Below are positions 54,068 to 63,700 of a stretch of 64,000 nt of DNA, piece after piece. How positions within the stretch are numbered: position 1 is the first letter of the stretch; the number at the start of each line of letters is the position of its first letter. The stretch is taken from contig NZ_KB849790.1 of the NCBI RefSeq assembly GCF_000369045.1, positions 372,001 through 436,000 on the forward strand, written 5' to 3'. The DNA comes from Acinetobacter pittii ATCC 19004 = CIP 70.29. GTDB lineage: Bacteria; Pseudomonadota; Gammaproteobacteria; Pseudomonadales; Moraxellaceae. The notes beneath the pieces were generated by a model. That model was not told the DNA's origin. It made no database searches and was given only the letters and a program-made list of their open reading frames with translations. Made by a program: the position numbers and the translations under genes.

Positions 54068-55003
54068 ATGAGCACAAATCAAAGTCTGATTCTATTAAAT
54101 GAAATGGCGACTTTCGTTAAGGTTGTCGAATCGGAAAGTTTTTCTGAAACTGCCCGCCAGCTTGGTACAACACCTTCTGCTGTTAGTCGTGCAATTGCTC
54201 GTTTAGAACGTGCTTTAGGCACTCGCTTACTCTATCGGACCACACGGAAACTTCGTTTAAGTGAAAGTGGACAACAAGTTTATCAACGTTGTTTAGATAT
54301 GGTGAATGCTGCACAAGCAGTCATGGAAAGTTCAGGGCAATTTCATGTCGAACCAGAAGGTGTTATTCGCATGAGTGTTCCGAAAGCTGTGGGACATTTT
54401 ATGATTCATCCGCATTTACCCGAATTTTTAAAACGCTACCCGAAAATTGATATACAAATGCTTTTAGAAGACCGTTATGTAGACCTGATTGATGATGGAG
54501 TTGATCTAGCACTTCGAATTACAGAGCAACCACCAGGTGGTCTTATGGGCCGAAAACTCATTGATATTGATCACTTGGTTTGTGCTACGCCTGAGTATTT
54601 GGCCAAGCATGGCATACCGAACCACCCTCATGATTTAAAGCAGCATGAATGTATTTACTTGGGTGAACAAGCCAGTGACTCAAAGTGGAAATTTCAGCAA
54701 GGAAATAAATCGATCAGTGTTGCCGTGCGTGGTCGTTATGCAGCAAACCATACAGGTGTGCGTTTGAGTGCCGCATTACAGCATTTAGGTATTGCGAGCT
54801 TGCCATACTTCGTTGCATGCCATGCTCTACAACAAGGTACCTTAGTGCAGGTTTTACCAGATTGGTATTTTAAGACCTATTATAGTGGTGGGCTGTGGTT
54901 ACTCTACCCACCGACACGACATGTCCCGCCTAAATTGAGTGTGTTGATTCAATATTTGGCAGATAAATTAGCAGCAGAGCCGACTTTATTTAAGTTAAAG
55001 TAA
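54068..55003 (+). CDS. LysR-type regulator divergent from the LysE exporter
   Basis: LysR regulator of the CrgA-like group, 311 residues. HTH SFSETARQLGTTPSAVSRAIARLE; effector part with DGVDLALRITEQPPGGLMGRKL. It is divergent from the LysE-type exporter and probably controls its expression in response to the exported compound. Confidence 0.89.
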   Translation: MSTNQSLILLNEMATFVKVVESESFSETARQLGTTPSAVSRAIARLERALGTRLLYRTTRKLRLSESGQQVYQRCLDMVNAAQAVMESSGQFHVEPEGVIRMSVPKAVGHFMIHPHLPEFLKRYPKIDIQMLLEDRYVDLIDDGVDLALRITEQPPGGLMGRKLIDIDHLVCATPEYLAKHGIPNHPHDLKQHECIYLGEQASDSKWKFQQGNKSISVAVRGRYAANHTGVRLSAALQHLGIASLPYFVACHALQQGTLVQVLPDWYFKTYYSGGLWLLYPPTRHVPPKLSVLIQYLADKLAAEPTLFKLK

Positions 55004-55042
55004 TATAAAGTCAAAGAATTAGCACGATTGAATCCAACCTTT

Positions 55043-55240
55043 TAACCTCTAAAGCAATCAGCTAATTCTGTTACTTTTTTTGAAAAAAGTAACCAAAAAA
55101 CTTTCTCATCTACAGAACCTGACCACTGTTTACATCTATAAAAAATATTGCAAAAACATTATCTTTATAAATTATGGGCAGGCTGTAGATGAATCTTAGC
55201 TCGAGTAAATACTATCTAGAGCTCTAATCTTTAGAGGTTA
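55043..55240. repeat. Possible small mobile or repeat element around the right copy
   Basis: TAACCTCTAAAG at 55043-55054 and its exact complement CTTTAGAGGTTA at 55229-55240 flank the right repeat copy like terminal inverted repeats. The direct repeat ATTAGCACGATT occurs at 55018-55029 and 55240-55251, the latter overlapping the stop of the next gene. The layout recalls a MITE with a target duplication, but the left direct repeat stands 13 bases away from its terminal repeat and the right one overlaps, so the fit is imperfect. Confidence 0.4.
55060..55200 (-). repeat. Long inverted repeat, right copy
   Basis: Counterpart of 53127-53269 on the opposite strand. The two copies bracket the LysE/LysR module. 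Same core (TATGGGCAGGCTGTAGATG on the plus strand) and the same internal GTTACTTTTTTTGAAAAAAGTAAC-type hairpin, given here as two arms at 55070-55093. Confidence 0.8.
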
Positions 55241-55249
55241 TTAGCACGA

Positions 55250-56116
55250 TTACTCAACCAATAAATCTTTTGGATTAATCGTATCGCCATAGACTGGTTT
55301 TAAAGTCTTTTCATAAGCTTGATGAATCACGCCTTCTTTAGCCAGTTTCTCTAATTCTGGGTTCAACCAGTCCAGTAACTCTTTATCGCCTTTTTTCACT
55401 GCTGGTGCAATTAAGTCTTGCTCACCTAAATTGGTAATGCCAACAGTGTAATTTGGATTTTCTTTAGCCCACGCTAAAACCAGCAAGTTATCATGGGCAA
55501 GCGCAGCACCACGACCATCTTTTAAAGCATCAAAAGTTTCAGTGTTTTGCTCATATTTTTGTAGCTTAATTTCTGGATGAGTCTTGGTGAAGAATGAATC
55601 AGCCGTTGTACCTTTGTTGACCAGTAAAGTTTTATCTTTAAGTTGAGCCACATCAATAATCGGATGGCTTTTAGGAGAAACGACGCCCAAAGCAACTTTC
55701 AAATAAGGTTTAGCAAAATCGACCACTTCTTTACGTTCAGGTGTAATGGTAAAGTTTGCAAAAATAATATCTACTTTATTGGCTTTTAAATATTCGACAC
55801 GGTTAGCCGCTTCAGTTAAAACAAACTCAACTTTGTTTTCATCACCGAGCAAATCTTTAGCGACATGCTTGGCAATCTCTACATCAAAGCCTTGGTTTTT
55901 ACCTTGAGCATCTAAATATCCAAACGGCGGTTTATCACTAAATACGCCAATTCGTACCACACCATTCTTTTTGATTTGTTCAATACTTGACGTAGTTTGT
56001 GTGGTATCAGCCGTTTTTTCAGTAGACTGAGTTCCTTTGTCACATGCAACTAAACCTAAACTCAGTAAAGACGCAACTAAAATATGCTTCACGTTTTGAA
56101 ATGTTAATGTTGTCAT
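55250..56116 (-). CDS. Amino acid ABC transporter binding lipoprotein, copy 2
   Basis: Family-3 solute-binding protein, 288 residues, lipid-anchored: the signal peptide ends at the lipobox LVAC with C25. Seen: RIGVFSDKPPFGYLDAQGKNQGFD and NFTITPERKEVVDFAKPYLKV in pieces, very like the CjaA/cysteine-binding branch. It follows a close paralogue (84 bases upstream) in a five-gene importer operon, so one ABC channel may serve two receptors with different specificity. The substrate, cysteine or another polar amino acid, is inferred. Confidence 0.9.
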   Translation of the reverse strand: MTTLTFQNVKHILVASLLSLGLVACDKGTQSTEKTADTTQTTSSIEQIKKNGVVRIGVFSDKPPFGYLDAQGKNQGFDVEIAKHVAKDLLGDENKVEFVLTEAANRVEYLKANKVDIIFANFTITPERKEVVDFAKPYLKVALGVVSPKSHPIIDVAQLKDKTLLVNKGTTADSFFTKTHPEIKLQKYEQNTETFDALKDGRGAALAHDNLLVLAWAKENPNYTVGITNLGEQDLIAPAVKKGDKELLDWLNPELEKLAKEGVIHQAYEKTLKPVYGDTINPKDLLVE

Positions 56117-56199
56117 TATTTCACCCTCTCGTTCTTGTAAAAGTCTTATTTAAAAATAGCAGCGCCTACGTTTAGACACTGCTCTAGCGATATCAAAAA

Positions 56200-57060
56200 T
56201 TATTGGCCTACATCTAAAAACACATTCGGATTGACCGAGTCACCGTAAATTGGTTTCAAGGTTTCATCATAAATTTTCTTAATTTCACCACTAGTTCTTA
56301 GCTGCTTAATTTCAGTATTAAGCCAATTCAATAATTGGGTATTGCCCTTTTTAACTGCTGGTGCAATAAACTCTTGATCACCAATAGACTGAATGCCTGC
56401 TACATAACTTGGGTTCTTCGCGGCCCATGCCAAAGCATAAGTACTATCTTGTGAAATCGCGTCACCACGACCATCAGTTAAGGCTTTAAAAGCATCCGAG
56501 TTTCTTTCAAACTTGAGTAAATTTACTTTCGGATAATGCTTGGTAAAGTAGGTATCTGAACTTGTGCCTTTATTTACAATTAAGGTTTTACCTTCTAATT
56601 GGGCAATGTCGGTAATCGGCTTAGCTTTAGGCGAGACAATCCCAAAAGCCCCTTTTAAATAAGGTTCGGCAAAATCGACAACTTCCTTACGTTCAGGGGT
56701 TACTGTAAATGTCGCGAACACCACATCGGCACGATTTGATTTTAAAAACTCCACCCGATTTGAAGCTTCAGTCACAATAAACTCAACTTTCTTTTCATCA
56801 CCGAGCAAGTCTTTGGTCACACGTTTTGCTAAGGCCACATCAAAGCCCTGATTATTCCCCGCACTATCTACGTAACCAAACGGCGGATCATCGGCAAAAA
56901 CAGCAACTCGTAGTACCCCATTTTTTTTGACTTGCTCTAAAGAATGGTCTTCTTGAGTATTACCTGCCTGTTCAGTTGATGGCGTTTTACTACATGCAGT
57001 TAATAACACCCCAGCAACGGCAATACTGCTTAATATTTTTATTGAATTATGTTTAAACAT
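56200..57060 (-). CDS. Amino acid ABC transporter binding lipoprotein, copy 1
   Basis: Family-3 solute-binding lipoprotein, 286 residues, with the lipobox LTAC at C23. It shares most motifs with the next gene: AVFADDPPFGYVDSAGNNQGFD, TFTVTPERKEVVDFAEPYLKG, and LIVNKGTSSDTYFTKHYPKV. It diverges at several ligand-region positions (for example AHDNLL there, SQDSTY here). The pair most likely arose by tandem duplication. Confidence 0.9.
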   Translation of the reverse strand: MFKHNSIKILSSIAVAGVLLTACSKTPSTEQAGNTQEDHSLEQVKKNGVLRVAVFADDPPFGYVDSAGNNQGFDVALAKRVTKDLLGDEKKVEFIVTEASNRVEFLKSNRADVVFATFTVTPERKEVVDFAEPYLKGAFGIVSPKAKPITDIAQLEGKTLIVNKGTSSDTYFTKHYPKVNLLKFERNSDAFKALTDGRGDAISQDSTYALAWAAKNPSYVAGIQSIGDQEFIAPAVKKGNTQLLNWLNTEIKQLRTSGEIKKIYDETLKPIYGDSVNPNVFLDVGQ

Positions 57061-57090
57061 TCACTTCCTCATGATTCAAATAATAAAAAT

Positions 57091-57822
57091 TTAGTACGAC
57101 AAAATATTTAAGAAGGCTTTCGCTCGTTCTGTTTTTGGCTGTTCAAAAAATTCTTGTGGTGAAGCCTGTTCAATAATCTTGCCCTTATCCATAAAAATAA
57201 TGCGGTCGGCAACTTTACGGGCAAAGGACATCTCATGTGTCACAATCAACATGGTCATTCCTTCATTTGCCAATTTCAGTACTACATCAAGCACTTCCCT
57301 AACCATTTCCGGATCAAGTGCAGCGGTAATTTCATCAAGCAAAATGACTTTAGGTTGCATGACCAGTGAACGAACAATGGCAATACGCTGTTTTTGTCCA
57401 CCTGAAAGCTGTCGTGGATAATCGAGTTTTCGCTCAAACAATCCCACTCGCTTTAACAACTCATCTGCGACTTGTTCAGCTTCATCACGGTGGCGTTTTT
57501 GTACTTTGAGTGGCCCAAGCAAAATGTTGTCAATAACGTTCATATGCCCAAATAGCTCATAGTTCTGAAAAACCATGCCAATTTTTTGACGAGCGTTAGT
57601 CCAGTCCACATCTTTACCGAGTACACCTGAGCCAGTTAAACGAATTTCGCCACCCTGAATCGGTTCTAAGCCGTTAATACAGCGCAATAAGGTACTTTTA
57701 CCGCAGCCCGATGGACCTAAAATAACAACCACCTCTCCTTGTTCTACATCCAGATCAATACCCTGTAAAATATGACTTTGTGCAAATGATTTCTCTAATT
57801 GTTGTATCGATAACAAAGGCAT
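57091..57822 (-). CDS. Polar amino acid ABC transporter ATPase
   Basis: ATP-binding subunit, 243 residues from ATG 57822. Walker A GPSGCGKS, Q-loop VFQNYELFGHM, signature LSGGQKQR, Walker B VILLDEITAALD, switch IVTHEMSFA. This is the GlnQ/HisP type. It starts two bases after the upstream permease stop; a longer frame reaches into that permease and is unlikely. Confidence 0.94.
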   Translation of the reverse strand: MPLLSIQQLEKSFAQSHILQGIDLDVEQGEVVVILGPSGCGKSTLLRCINGLEPIQGGEIRLTGSGVLGKDVDWTNARQKIGMVFQNYELFGHMNVIDNILLGPLKVQKRHRDEAEQVADELLKRVGLFERKLDYPRQLSGGQKQRIAIVRSLVMQPKVILLDEITAALDPEMVREVLDVVLKLANEGMTMLIVTHEMSFARKVADRIIFMDKGKIIEQASPQEFFEQPKTERAKAFLNILSY

Positions 57823-57824
57823 AA

Positions 57825-58490
57825 TTACTCCCAGACCTTTTCTAAATGTGCCGCCAAACGCGATAAGGGATAGCAAATCAGAAAATACAAAATAAAAATA
57901 AAGCCATAAATCCAAAGAGAAGCGCTTGGCACGGTCAACAGCGAATTTTCAATAATTTGCTGGCCCACTTTAATGACCTCAACCACACCAATCAGGACTG
58001 CCAAAGAGCTAGTTTTCACCATTCGGGTAAATAAGTTAATCGCGCCTGGTGTTACTCGTTTTAGACTTTGCGGAAAAATGACATAGATCAAAGCTTGAAC
58101 ATGAGTGAGTCCAAGCGCATAGGCCGAATCACGTTGATGCTGATCAATTGAAGTAATGGCTGCACGGACCAAATCGCCCATTTCAGCCGTACCCCATAAA
58201 ACAAACACAACAATGCACACCCACATTGCAGAAAACTGCCAGTTAAACCATGTCGCAAAGCCGAAATAAAACACAAACAGCAAAACTAAAATTGGAATGA
58301 TTCGGATGGCTTCTAAATACAGACGGCACAGCGATTTAACGACTATGTTTTTAGAAGTCATAATGACGCCGAAAACTGTGCCGAAAATTGCAGAGAAAAA
58401 GACCGAAATAAAAGCAATTTTTGCAGTTGCCCAAAGTCCCCACATTAAGCGTTCGAGGTGACTCGCTTGAAATAGATAATCAAGTTCCAT
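57825..58490 (-). CDS. Polar amino acid ABC transporter permease, second
   Basis: HisMQ-type permease, 221 residues, with about five helices. The coupling loop RDSAYALGLTHVQALIYVIFPQSLKRVTPG contains the EAA-like motif in pieces. Its start overlaps the end of the first permease gene by 11 bases. The two permeases should form a heterodimer. Confidence 0.93.
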   Translation of the reverse strand: MELDYLFQASHLERLMWGLWATAKIAFISVFFSAIFGTVFGVIMTSKNIVVKSLCRLYLEAIRIIPILVLLFVFYFGFATWFNWQFSAMWVCIVVFVLWGTAEMGDLVRAAITSIDQHQRDSAYALGLTHVQALIYVIFPQSLKRVTPGAINLFTRMVKTSSLAVLIGVVEVIKVGQQIIENSLLTVPSASLWIYGFIFILYFLICYPLSRLAAHLEKVWE

Positions 58491-59151
58491 GGCTCACCTT
58501 CCGACTTCTGTGCTCCAGATAGCTGGTTAAAATAGACACGGGCAATAAAATAATGAGATAGGCCATGATGAGTAAAAACAAAGCTTCTGTGGTTTTATAG
58601 TCCATGCCAATTAAGTCTTTGGTGACAAAAAGCAGTTCAACGACAGCAATTGCACTGACCACAGAACTTTCTTTAATTAGAAATAGGCAATTTGCCCCTA
58701 TTGCCGGAATTGAAATAGCCAGTGCTTGAGGAAAAATGACATATCTAAAAATTTGAATCGGTTGTAGACCAATACTTTTTGCTGAGTCAATCTGCCCTTT
58801 GGCCACCGACTGCAAACCTGCTCGGAAAGCTTCGGCCATATAGCTTCCACCTAAAAAGGTCAATCCGATCACACCGCAAGTGAAACCATCAATTTTGATA
58901 CCGAGTTTTGGCAAACCGTAATACAAAAAGAACAGTTGAATTAATAAAGGGGTATTTCGAGATAACTCAATATAGAACTGGGCAATTCTATTTAGCACCC
59001 GCACGCGATATGTGATTAAAATGCTGCAAATCAGCCCTACAATAATCGCCAAAATAATGCTGATAATTGAAATTTTCAGCGTGGTCAAAGTTGCAGAGAA
59101 AAATTGCGGCAACACACTATGGATATACTGCCAGTTCAAGGAAAATTCCAA
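58480..59151 (-). CDS. Polar amino acid ABC transporter permease, first
   Basis: HisMQ-type permease, 223 residues, first gene of the operon. Seen: IELSRNTPLLIQLFFLYYGLPKLGI and the loop QIDSAKSIGLQPIQIFRYVIFPQAL, both standard in polar amino acid permeases. Upstream lie about 260 bases with the promoter and the neighbouring gene's terminator. Confidence 0.93.
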   Translation of the reverse strand: MEFSLNWQYIHSVLPQFFSATLTTLKISIISIILAIIVGLICSILITYRVRVLNRIAQFYIELSRNTPLLIQLFFLYYGLPKLGIKIDGFTCGVIGLTFLGGSYMAEAFRAGLQSVAKGQIDSAKSIGLQPIQIFRYVIFPQALAISIPAIGANCLFLIKESSVVSAIAVVELLFVTKDLIGMDYKTTEALFLLIMAYLIILLPVSILTSYLEHRSRKVSHGT

Positions 59152-59360
59152 AAAATAATATTAAAACGTTATAAATATTTAGCTTTCGTCAGCCATTAAA
59201 TATTTGTGCAAAGAGTTTATTTTTTTCCCAATTGGTCTAAAACTATTTTTATTAGATAAGCTTTTCTATAAGTTTGATAAATTCGATTTGGCAATCGAAA
59301 ACCTTCAAATCAGTTGAATACAACCGCTCAAAACATATTTACTAAAACAAAGATGAATAA

Positions 59361-59388
59361 AAAAATCGGACCCCAAGGCCCGATTTTT
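59361..59388 (-). terminator. Terminator of the small acetyltransferase gene
   Basis: AAAAATCGG/CCGATTTTT stem with a CC/GG inner extension. On the minus strand it ends in a long T-run, just past the gene at 59413. Confidence 0.8.
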
Positions 59389-59412
59389 ATTAAATGATTT
59401 TCAATCTATTGC

Positions 59413-59697
59413 TTACTTTCTAAGTACATCACCAATGCTTGAGTCTTTATCAAAAACCGATTTAGCATATGGGCAAAGCGGAATTACTTTTACGTCTTTT
59501 TCACGAACAAAAGCCACCAAAGCATCAAGTAATTGGCGACCTACGCCTTGTCCCCGATAATTTTCATTTACATCTGTAGCGTCAATAATCAGCATGCCTT
59601 CGCCTGCCCATGTATAAGTCATTTCACCCGCAACGGTTTCACCATCAAGTAAGCTAAAGCTGCCGTGTTTTGCATCATCTTTTTGTTGAATATTCAC
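59413..59697 (-). CDS. Small GNAT-fold N-acetyltransferase, YjdJ-like
   Basis: Minimal GNAT-domain protein, 94 residues. Seen: GEMTYTWAGEGMLIIDATDVNENYRGQGVGRQLLDALVAFVRE in pieces, including the acetyl-CoA loop R-G-Q-G-V-G, and VIPLCPYAKSVFDKD with a cysteine typical of this short family (YjdJ/NATD1-like). It is a single gene with its own terminator. The substrate is unknown. Confidence 0.9.
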   Translation of the reverse strand: MNIQQKDDAKHGSFSLLDGETVAGEMTYTWAGEGMLIIDATDVNENYRGQGVGRQLLDALVAFVREKDVKVIPLCPYAKSVFDKDSSIGDVLRK

Positions 59698-59839
59698 AAT
59701 GAATTCCTCGTATTATGGCTCAAATTTATTTAAAAATGACTTTATATATCTTTATCTATAAGAACAAATTTAAGTGTAAAAAAATAGACTATTTTTAGCA
59801 GTGAGTCTGTATGCTTTTTAAATACAATCGTCAATTAAA

Positions 59840-60799
59840 TTAGTGAAACTCTTGCACCAGACTATTAATGTGCGCCACGGCAGCAGTTCGGTTTTCAACA
59901 CAAAGTTTTTCAAAAATATGCTCTAAATGCTTGTTTACCGTCCGTGGGCTAAGCTCCAAAATTTCTGCAATGTCTTTATTGGTTTTTCCTAACAACAACC
60001 AGTGCATGACTTCTGCCTCACGTTGAGTCAACTGCGGGCAATATTTCAAAATATCAGCCATTTCCAAAGCGGGCGTAGAAGTCTTAATCTGTATCAGATA
60101 ATTTTTTGCCACACTTGGTTCAGTTTCCCACGGCGTAAGCAATAAAAGCTGTAATTGCTGAGATGGCGTTGAATAAGAACAACTGGTTAATTTTTTGGGG
60201 TCTTTTTCATGCTCTAAATCTGAAAACCAAGCTTTTAAGCCTGCTTCAAAACCTTCTAATTCAGGTAAATATTGATTCAGTAAATCACTGGCTTTTTGAG
60301 TTTTCCAAACAATTTTACCGTGAACATCTAGTGCAAGAATTGCTGTTTCCGTTGCATCAATCACCTGTTTTTGTTGTTGCAATAGTTTGGCATGTGCCAA
60401 ATGTGTTTTTACCCTTGCTAATACTTCTTCAATATTCAGCGGTTTGGTTACATAGTCCACCCCGCCGACCTGAAAACCACGCACAATATGTTCTGTCTCA
60501 GACAAGCCTGTCATAAAAATAACGGGAATAAACTGCGTAATTGGACTCGCTTTAAGCTGTATACAACTTTCAAAACCATCCATATGTGGCATATTCCCAT
60601 CAAGCAAAATCATATCTGGTAAGCATCGGTGTGCTATTTCTATAGCACTTAACCCATCGGTTGTGACAAGTACGCGATAACCTGCCTGATCCAGACTTTC
60701 ATGTAGCAAGCCTAAATTTTCTGGCACATCATCCACAATCAGAATAACAGCTTGCTCATTTGGTGAAGCTTGCTGAAAAGAAACATGTTGCGTACTCAT
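59840..60799 (-). CDS. Response regulator with LuxR-type DNA-binding domain
   Basis: Two-component response regulator, 319 residues. Receiver domain about 15-135 with the acidic pair in VDDVPEN, the phosphoacceptor in MILLDGNMPHMDG, and the lysine in DYVTKPLN. A PAS-like middle segment (TAILALDVHGKIVWKT) follows, then a C-terminal LuxR helix-turn-helix (LTQREAEVMHWLLLGKTNKDIAEILELSPRTVNKHLEHIF in pieces). Its start overlaps the end of the hybrid kinase gene by ATGA, so the two form one signalling pair. Confidence 0.94.
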   Translation of the reverse strand: MSTQHVSFQQASPNEQAVILIVDDVPENLGLLHESLDQAGYRVLVTTDGLSAIEIAHRCLPDMILLDGNMPHMDGFESCIQLKASPITQFIPVIFMTGLSETEHIVRGFQVGGVDYVTKPLNIEEVLARVKTHLAHAKLLQQQKQVIDATETAILALDVHGKIVWKTQKASDLLNQYLPELEGFEAGLKAWFSDLEHEKDPKKLTSCSYSTPSQQLQLLLLTPWETEPSVAKNYLIQIKTSTPALEMADILKYCPQLTQREAEVMHWLLLGKTNKDIAEILELSPRTVNKHLEHIFEKLCVENRTAAVAHINSLVQEFH

Positions 60800-63700
60800 T
60801 GCTTATCCTGAATTAATCGTTGCGCGTGTTTTAAATCAAACTTTTGAATCGCCTGTTCAAGTTGTTCCCATAATTCATCGTGCTCCGGAAAATTTTGGCG
60901 GCATTGCGTTAAAGTCTGTTGAATTCCACGAATGTACCCCTGCCCAATCAAATCATTTAATTGCTGCAAGCTTTGCGGTAAATCGAGCAGATCATTATTT
61001 TCCGGTTGTTGGATTGATGTATGAACAGTAGCTTGCTCTTGCTTAAACACTTTTATATCAAGTGACTGAATTTCATTATTCTCAAGAAATGTCTCTGATT
61101 TGTAATCAATCCATACCAAACCTAACTTGTCTCCAATTTTACTCAGCAACAAATTGAGGTCGATTGGTTTTAACATAAAGTCTTCACTTAAGACCGCATC
61201 TTGTGGATTGACTTCACGCTCACCTGCATTGGCCGAAATAATTAAGATCGGCACATTGGTAATATTATTCTGCCGCAATAATCGTGCTGTTTCCCAGCCG
61301 CCCATCAAAGGCATATTTAAATCCATCAAAATCAGGTTAGGCTGAAAAATAGGTACACGTCTTAAACAGTCAATGCCTGACTCGGCTTCTTCAATCATAA
61401 ATCCCAAAGGTTTGAGAAAATTAGCGACTAGGCCTCGATCCACCGCTTCATTATCGACAACCAAAATTCGTTTTCGTTCGCCTTGATAGCCTGTAATCTG
61501 GTTAGAGTAAATATTAGAAATTGGATGAACCACTTCTTTTGAAGGTAAGTAAAACTTAATCTTAAATTGTGAACCCTGATTGAGCTGACTAGTCACAGAT
61601 AGTTGGCCGCCGAGTAAATCGACCAACAATTTTACAATGGGTAGCCCGAGTCCTGTTCCGGTAAATCCGCCTTGCACTACATTGCTGCCCCGTTCAAACG
61701 GATTAAAGATTCGCTCTAAATCTGCCTCGGCAATACCACAGCCCGTATCTCTAATTTCAAAATAAGCCGTTTGAAAACGGTACTCGACTTTTAAAGTAAT
61801 TGTACCGCTTGTCGTAAACTTTAAAGCATTGCCCAGCAAATTGATGAGCACTTGCTCTAAGCGTTTTTTGTCGGTACGAACATAATGCGGTAGGTTTTCA
61901 CCAATTTCATAAACAAACTGTAAATTCTTCTGTTCAAACTGAGGCTGAAACATTTGAATAATCTGTTCAATAAAATTGGGGAAATGAACATCCACTACAT
62001 TTAAAGAAATTTTACCTGTTTCAATTCGTGCTAAATCTAGTAAACCATCAATCAATGAAGTCAAATGCTGCCCACTACGGCTAATCACCCCGAGTGCCAT
62101 TTTGCCTTGTTCTGAGAGCTGCTCTTGTTTTTGAAGCAATTGGCTATAGCCCAAAATACTATTTAGAGGTGTTCTTAGTTCGTGGCTAATACCAATGACA
62201 TAACGGCTTTTTGCATCATTTGCTCGCTCTGCTGAAATTCTGGCATCTTGCAGGTCTTTTGAAGTGACTTCATGGGCAGCAATTTCATCAATCAATAATG
62301 CTGTTTGCTGATGTGTCTCGATTTCGGCATTACGACGACTTTCATCGTTTAGCACTAACCACCATGCAGCAACACTCATTAATAAAAATAAAATGGTGTA
62401 AATTTTGACAAACAGCGTAAATAGCTGAGGAACGGCTGCGGCATTAATGGTTTCTAAATAGGTTTTTTCTTGGATATAAACCAGACTTAAACTCACTGCC
62501 AAAACAATAGACAGCCCTAAAGTCAATAATAAATACAAACTAACCCTGCTATTTAAACGGCTAGCCCAACGTTCTGGTAAATAGTGCCAAATAGCTTTTT
62601 TGAGTTGTACTGACCAACGTGCATCGGGTTTACATAAATCGTGACAGCGTGCTTCAAGTGAACAGCATAGAGAGCAAATCGTACCGTTATAGGCTGGGCA
62701 ACCCGCCATATCGGCAAGTTCATAGTCCCGTTCACACACAACACAGTTAGCAACCGAAGTCGCCTGAATTTTTTCAGGTTGGCGTGCAATGTAATATTTG
62801 CCTTTAGTTAGGTAAGCAATAACGGGAACACATAACACCGCGCTCCCCAAAGCAATAAAACTCGCCAATCCTTTTGCCATGAGTCCGAAAAAACCCAAAT
62901 AGCTCAGCATCGATAACACTGAAGCAATCAGTAAGGCGCCCACGCCTACGGGATTAATGTCATATAAATAAGCACGGCGAAATTCAATTCCTTTCGGGCT
63001 TAGACCTAAAGGCTTACAGATAATTAAATCGGCAACAACGGCGCCAATCCATGCCAAAGCAATATTGCTATATAGTCCCAAAATGCGTTCAACCGCATGG
63101 CTAATTCCCATTTCCATCAAAACAATGGCAATAAACACATTAAAAAGAAGCCAGACAATTCGTCCCGGATGGCTATGAGTTAAACGAGCAAAAAAGTTTG
63201 ACCAAGCTAAAGAGCCAGCGTAGGCATTGGTCATATTAATTTTAATTTGTGCCAAGCAAACCAGTGCTAGAGTCAATATTAAAGCAAGCTGAGGGTTTGG
63301 AATAAACTGTTGATAGGCGACCCAATACAGATAAGTCGGATTGTCTAGTTCAGAGACAGGAATAAACAGCTGAAAAGCCAACACCATCAGCAGCATGCCC
63401 ATCAAAACTTTTAGAAATCCAAAAATAATCCAAGATGGACCACCTAAAAAAACGGCAAAACGCCATGCAGTTCTATTCTTTTCTTTTTGCGGTAAGAAAC
63501 GTAAATAGTCGGCTTGCTCACCAATTTGGATCACAAATGAAAAAATAAGAGTGCACGCCGCACCAAAGTAATACAGATTAAAATCGGTTGAGTTTGAAAC
63601 TGCCCCAACAAAATGCAGGCTACTACTTAAAATTTGTGGTTGTTTCCAAAGTACAAAAAACCACGGTAACAACAGCAATAAGAGCCAGATTGGTTGTGTG

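Noticed and set aside
62553..62789. 78-codon frame over the cysteine-rich part of the hybrid kinase
   Set aside because: Overlaps the kinase gene in another frame on the same strand; the kinase frame gives the coherent cysteine motif and domain order.
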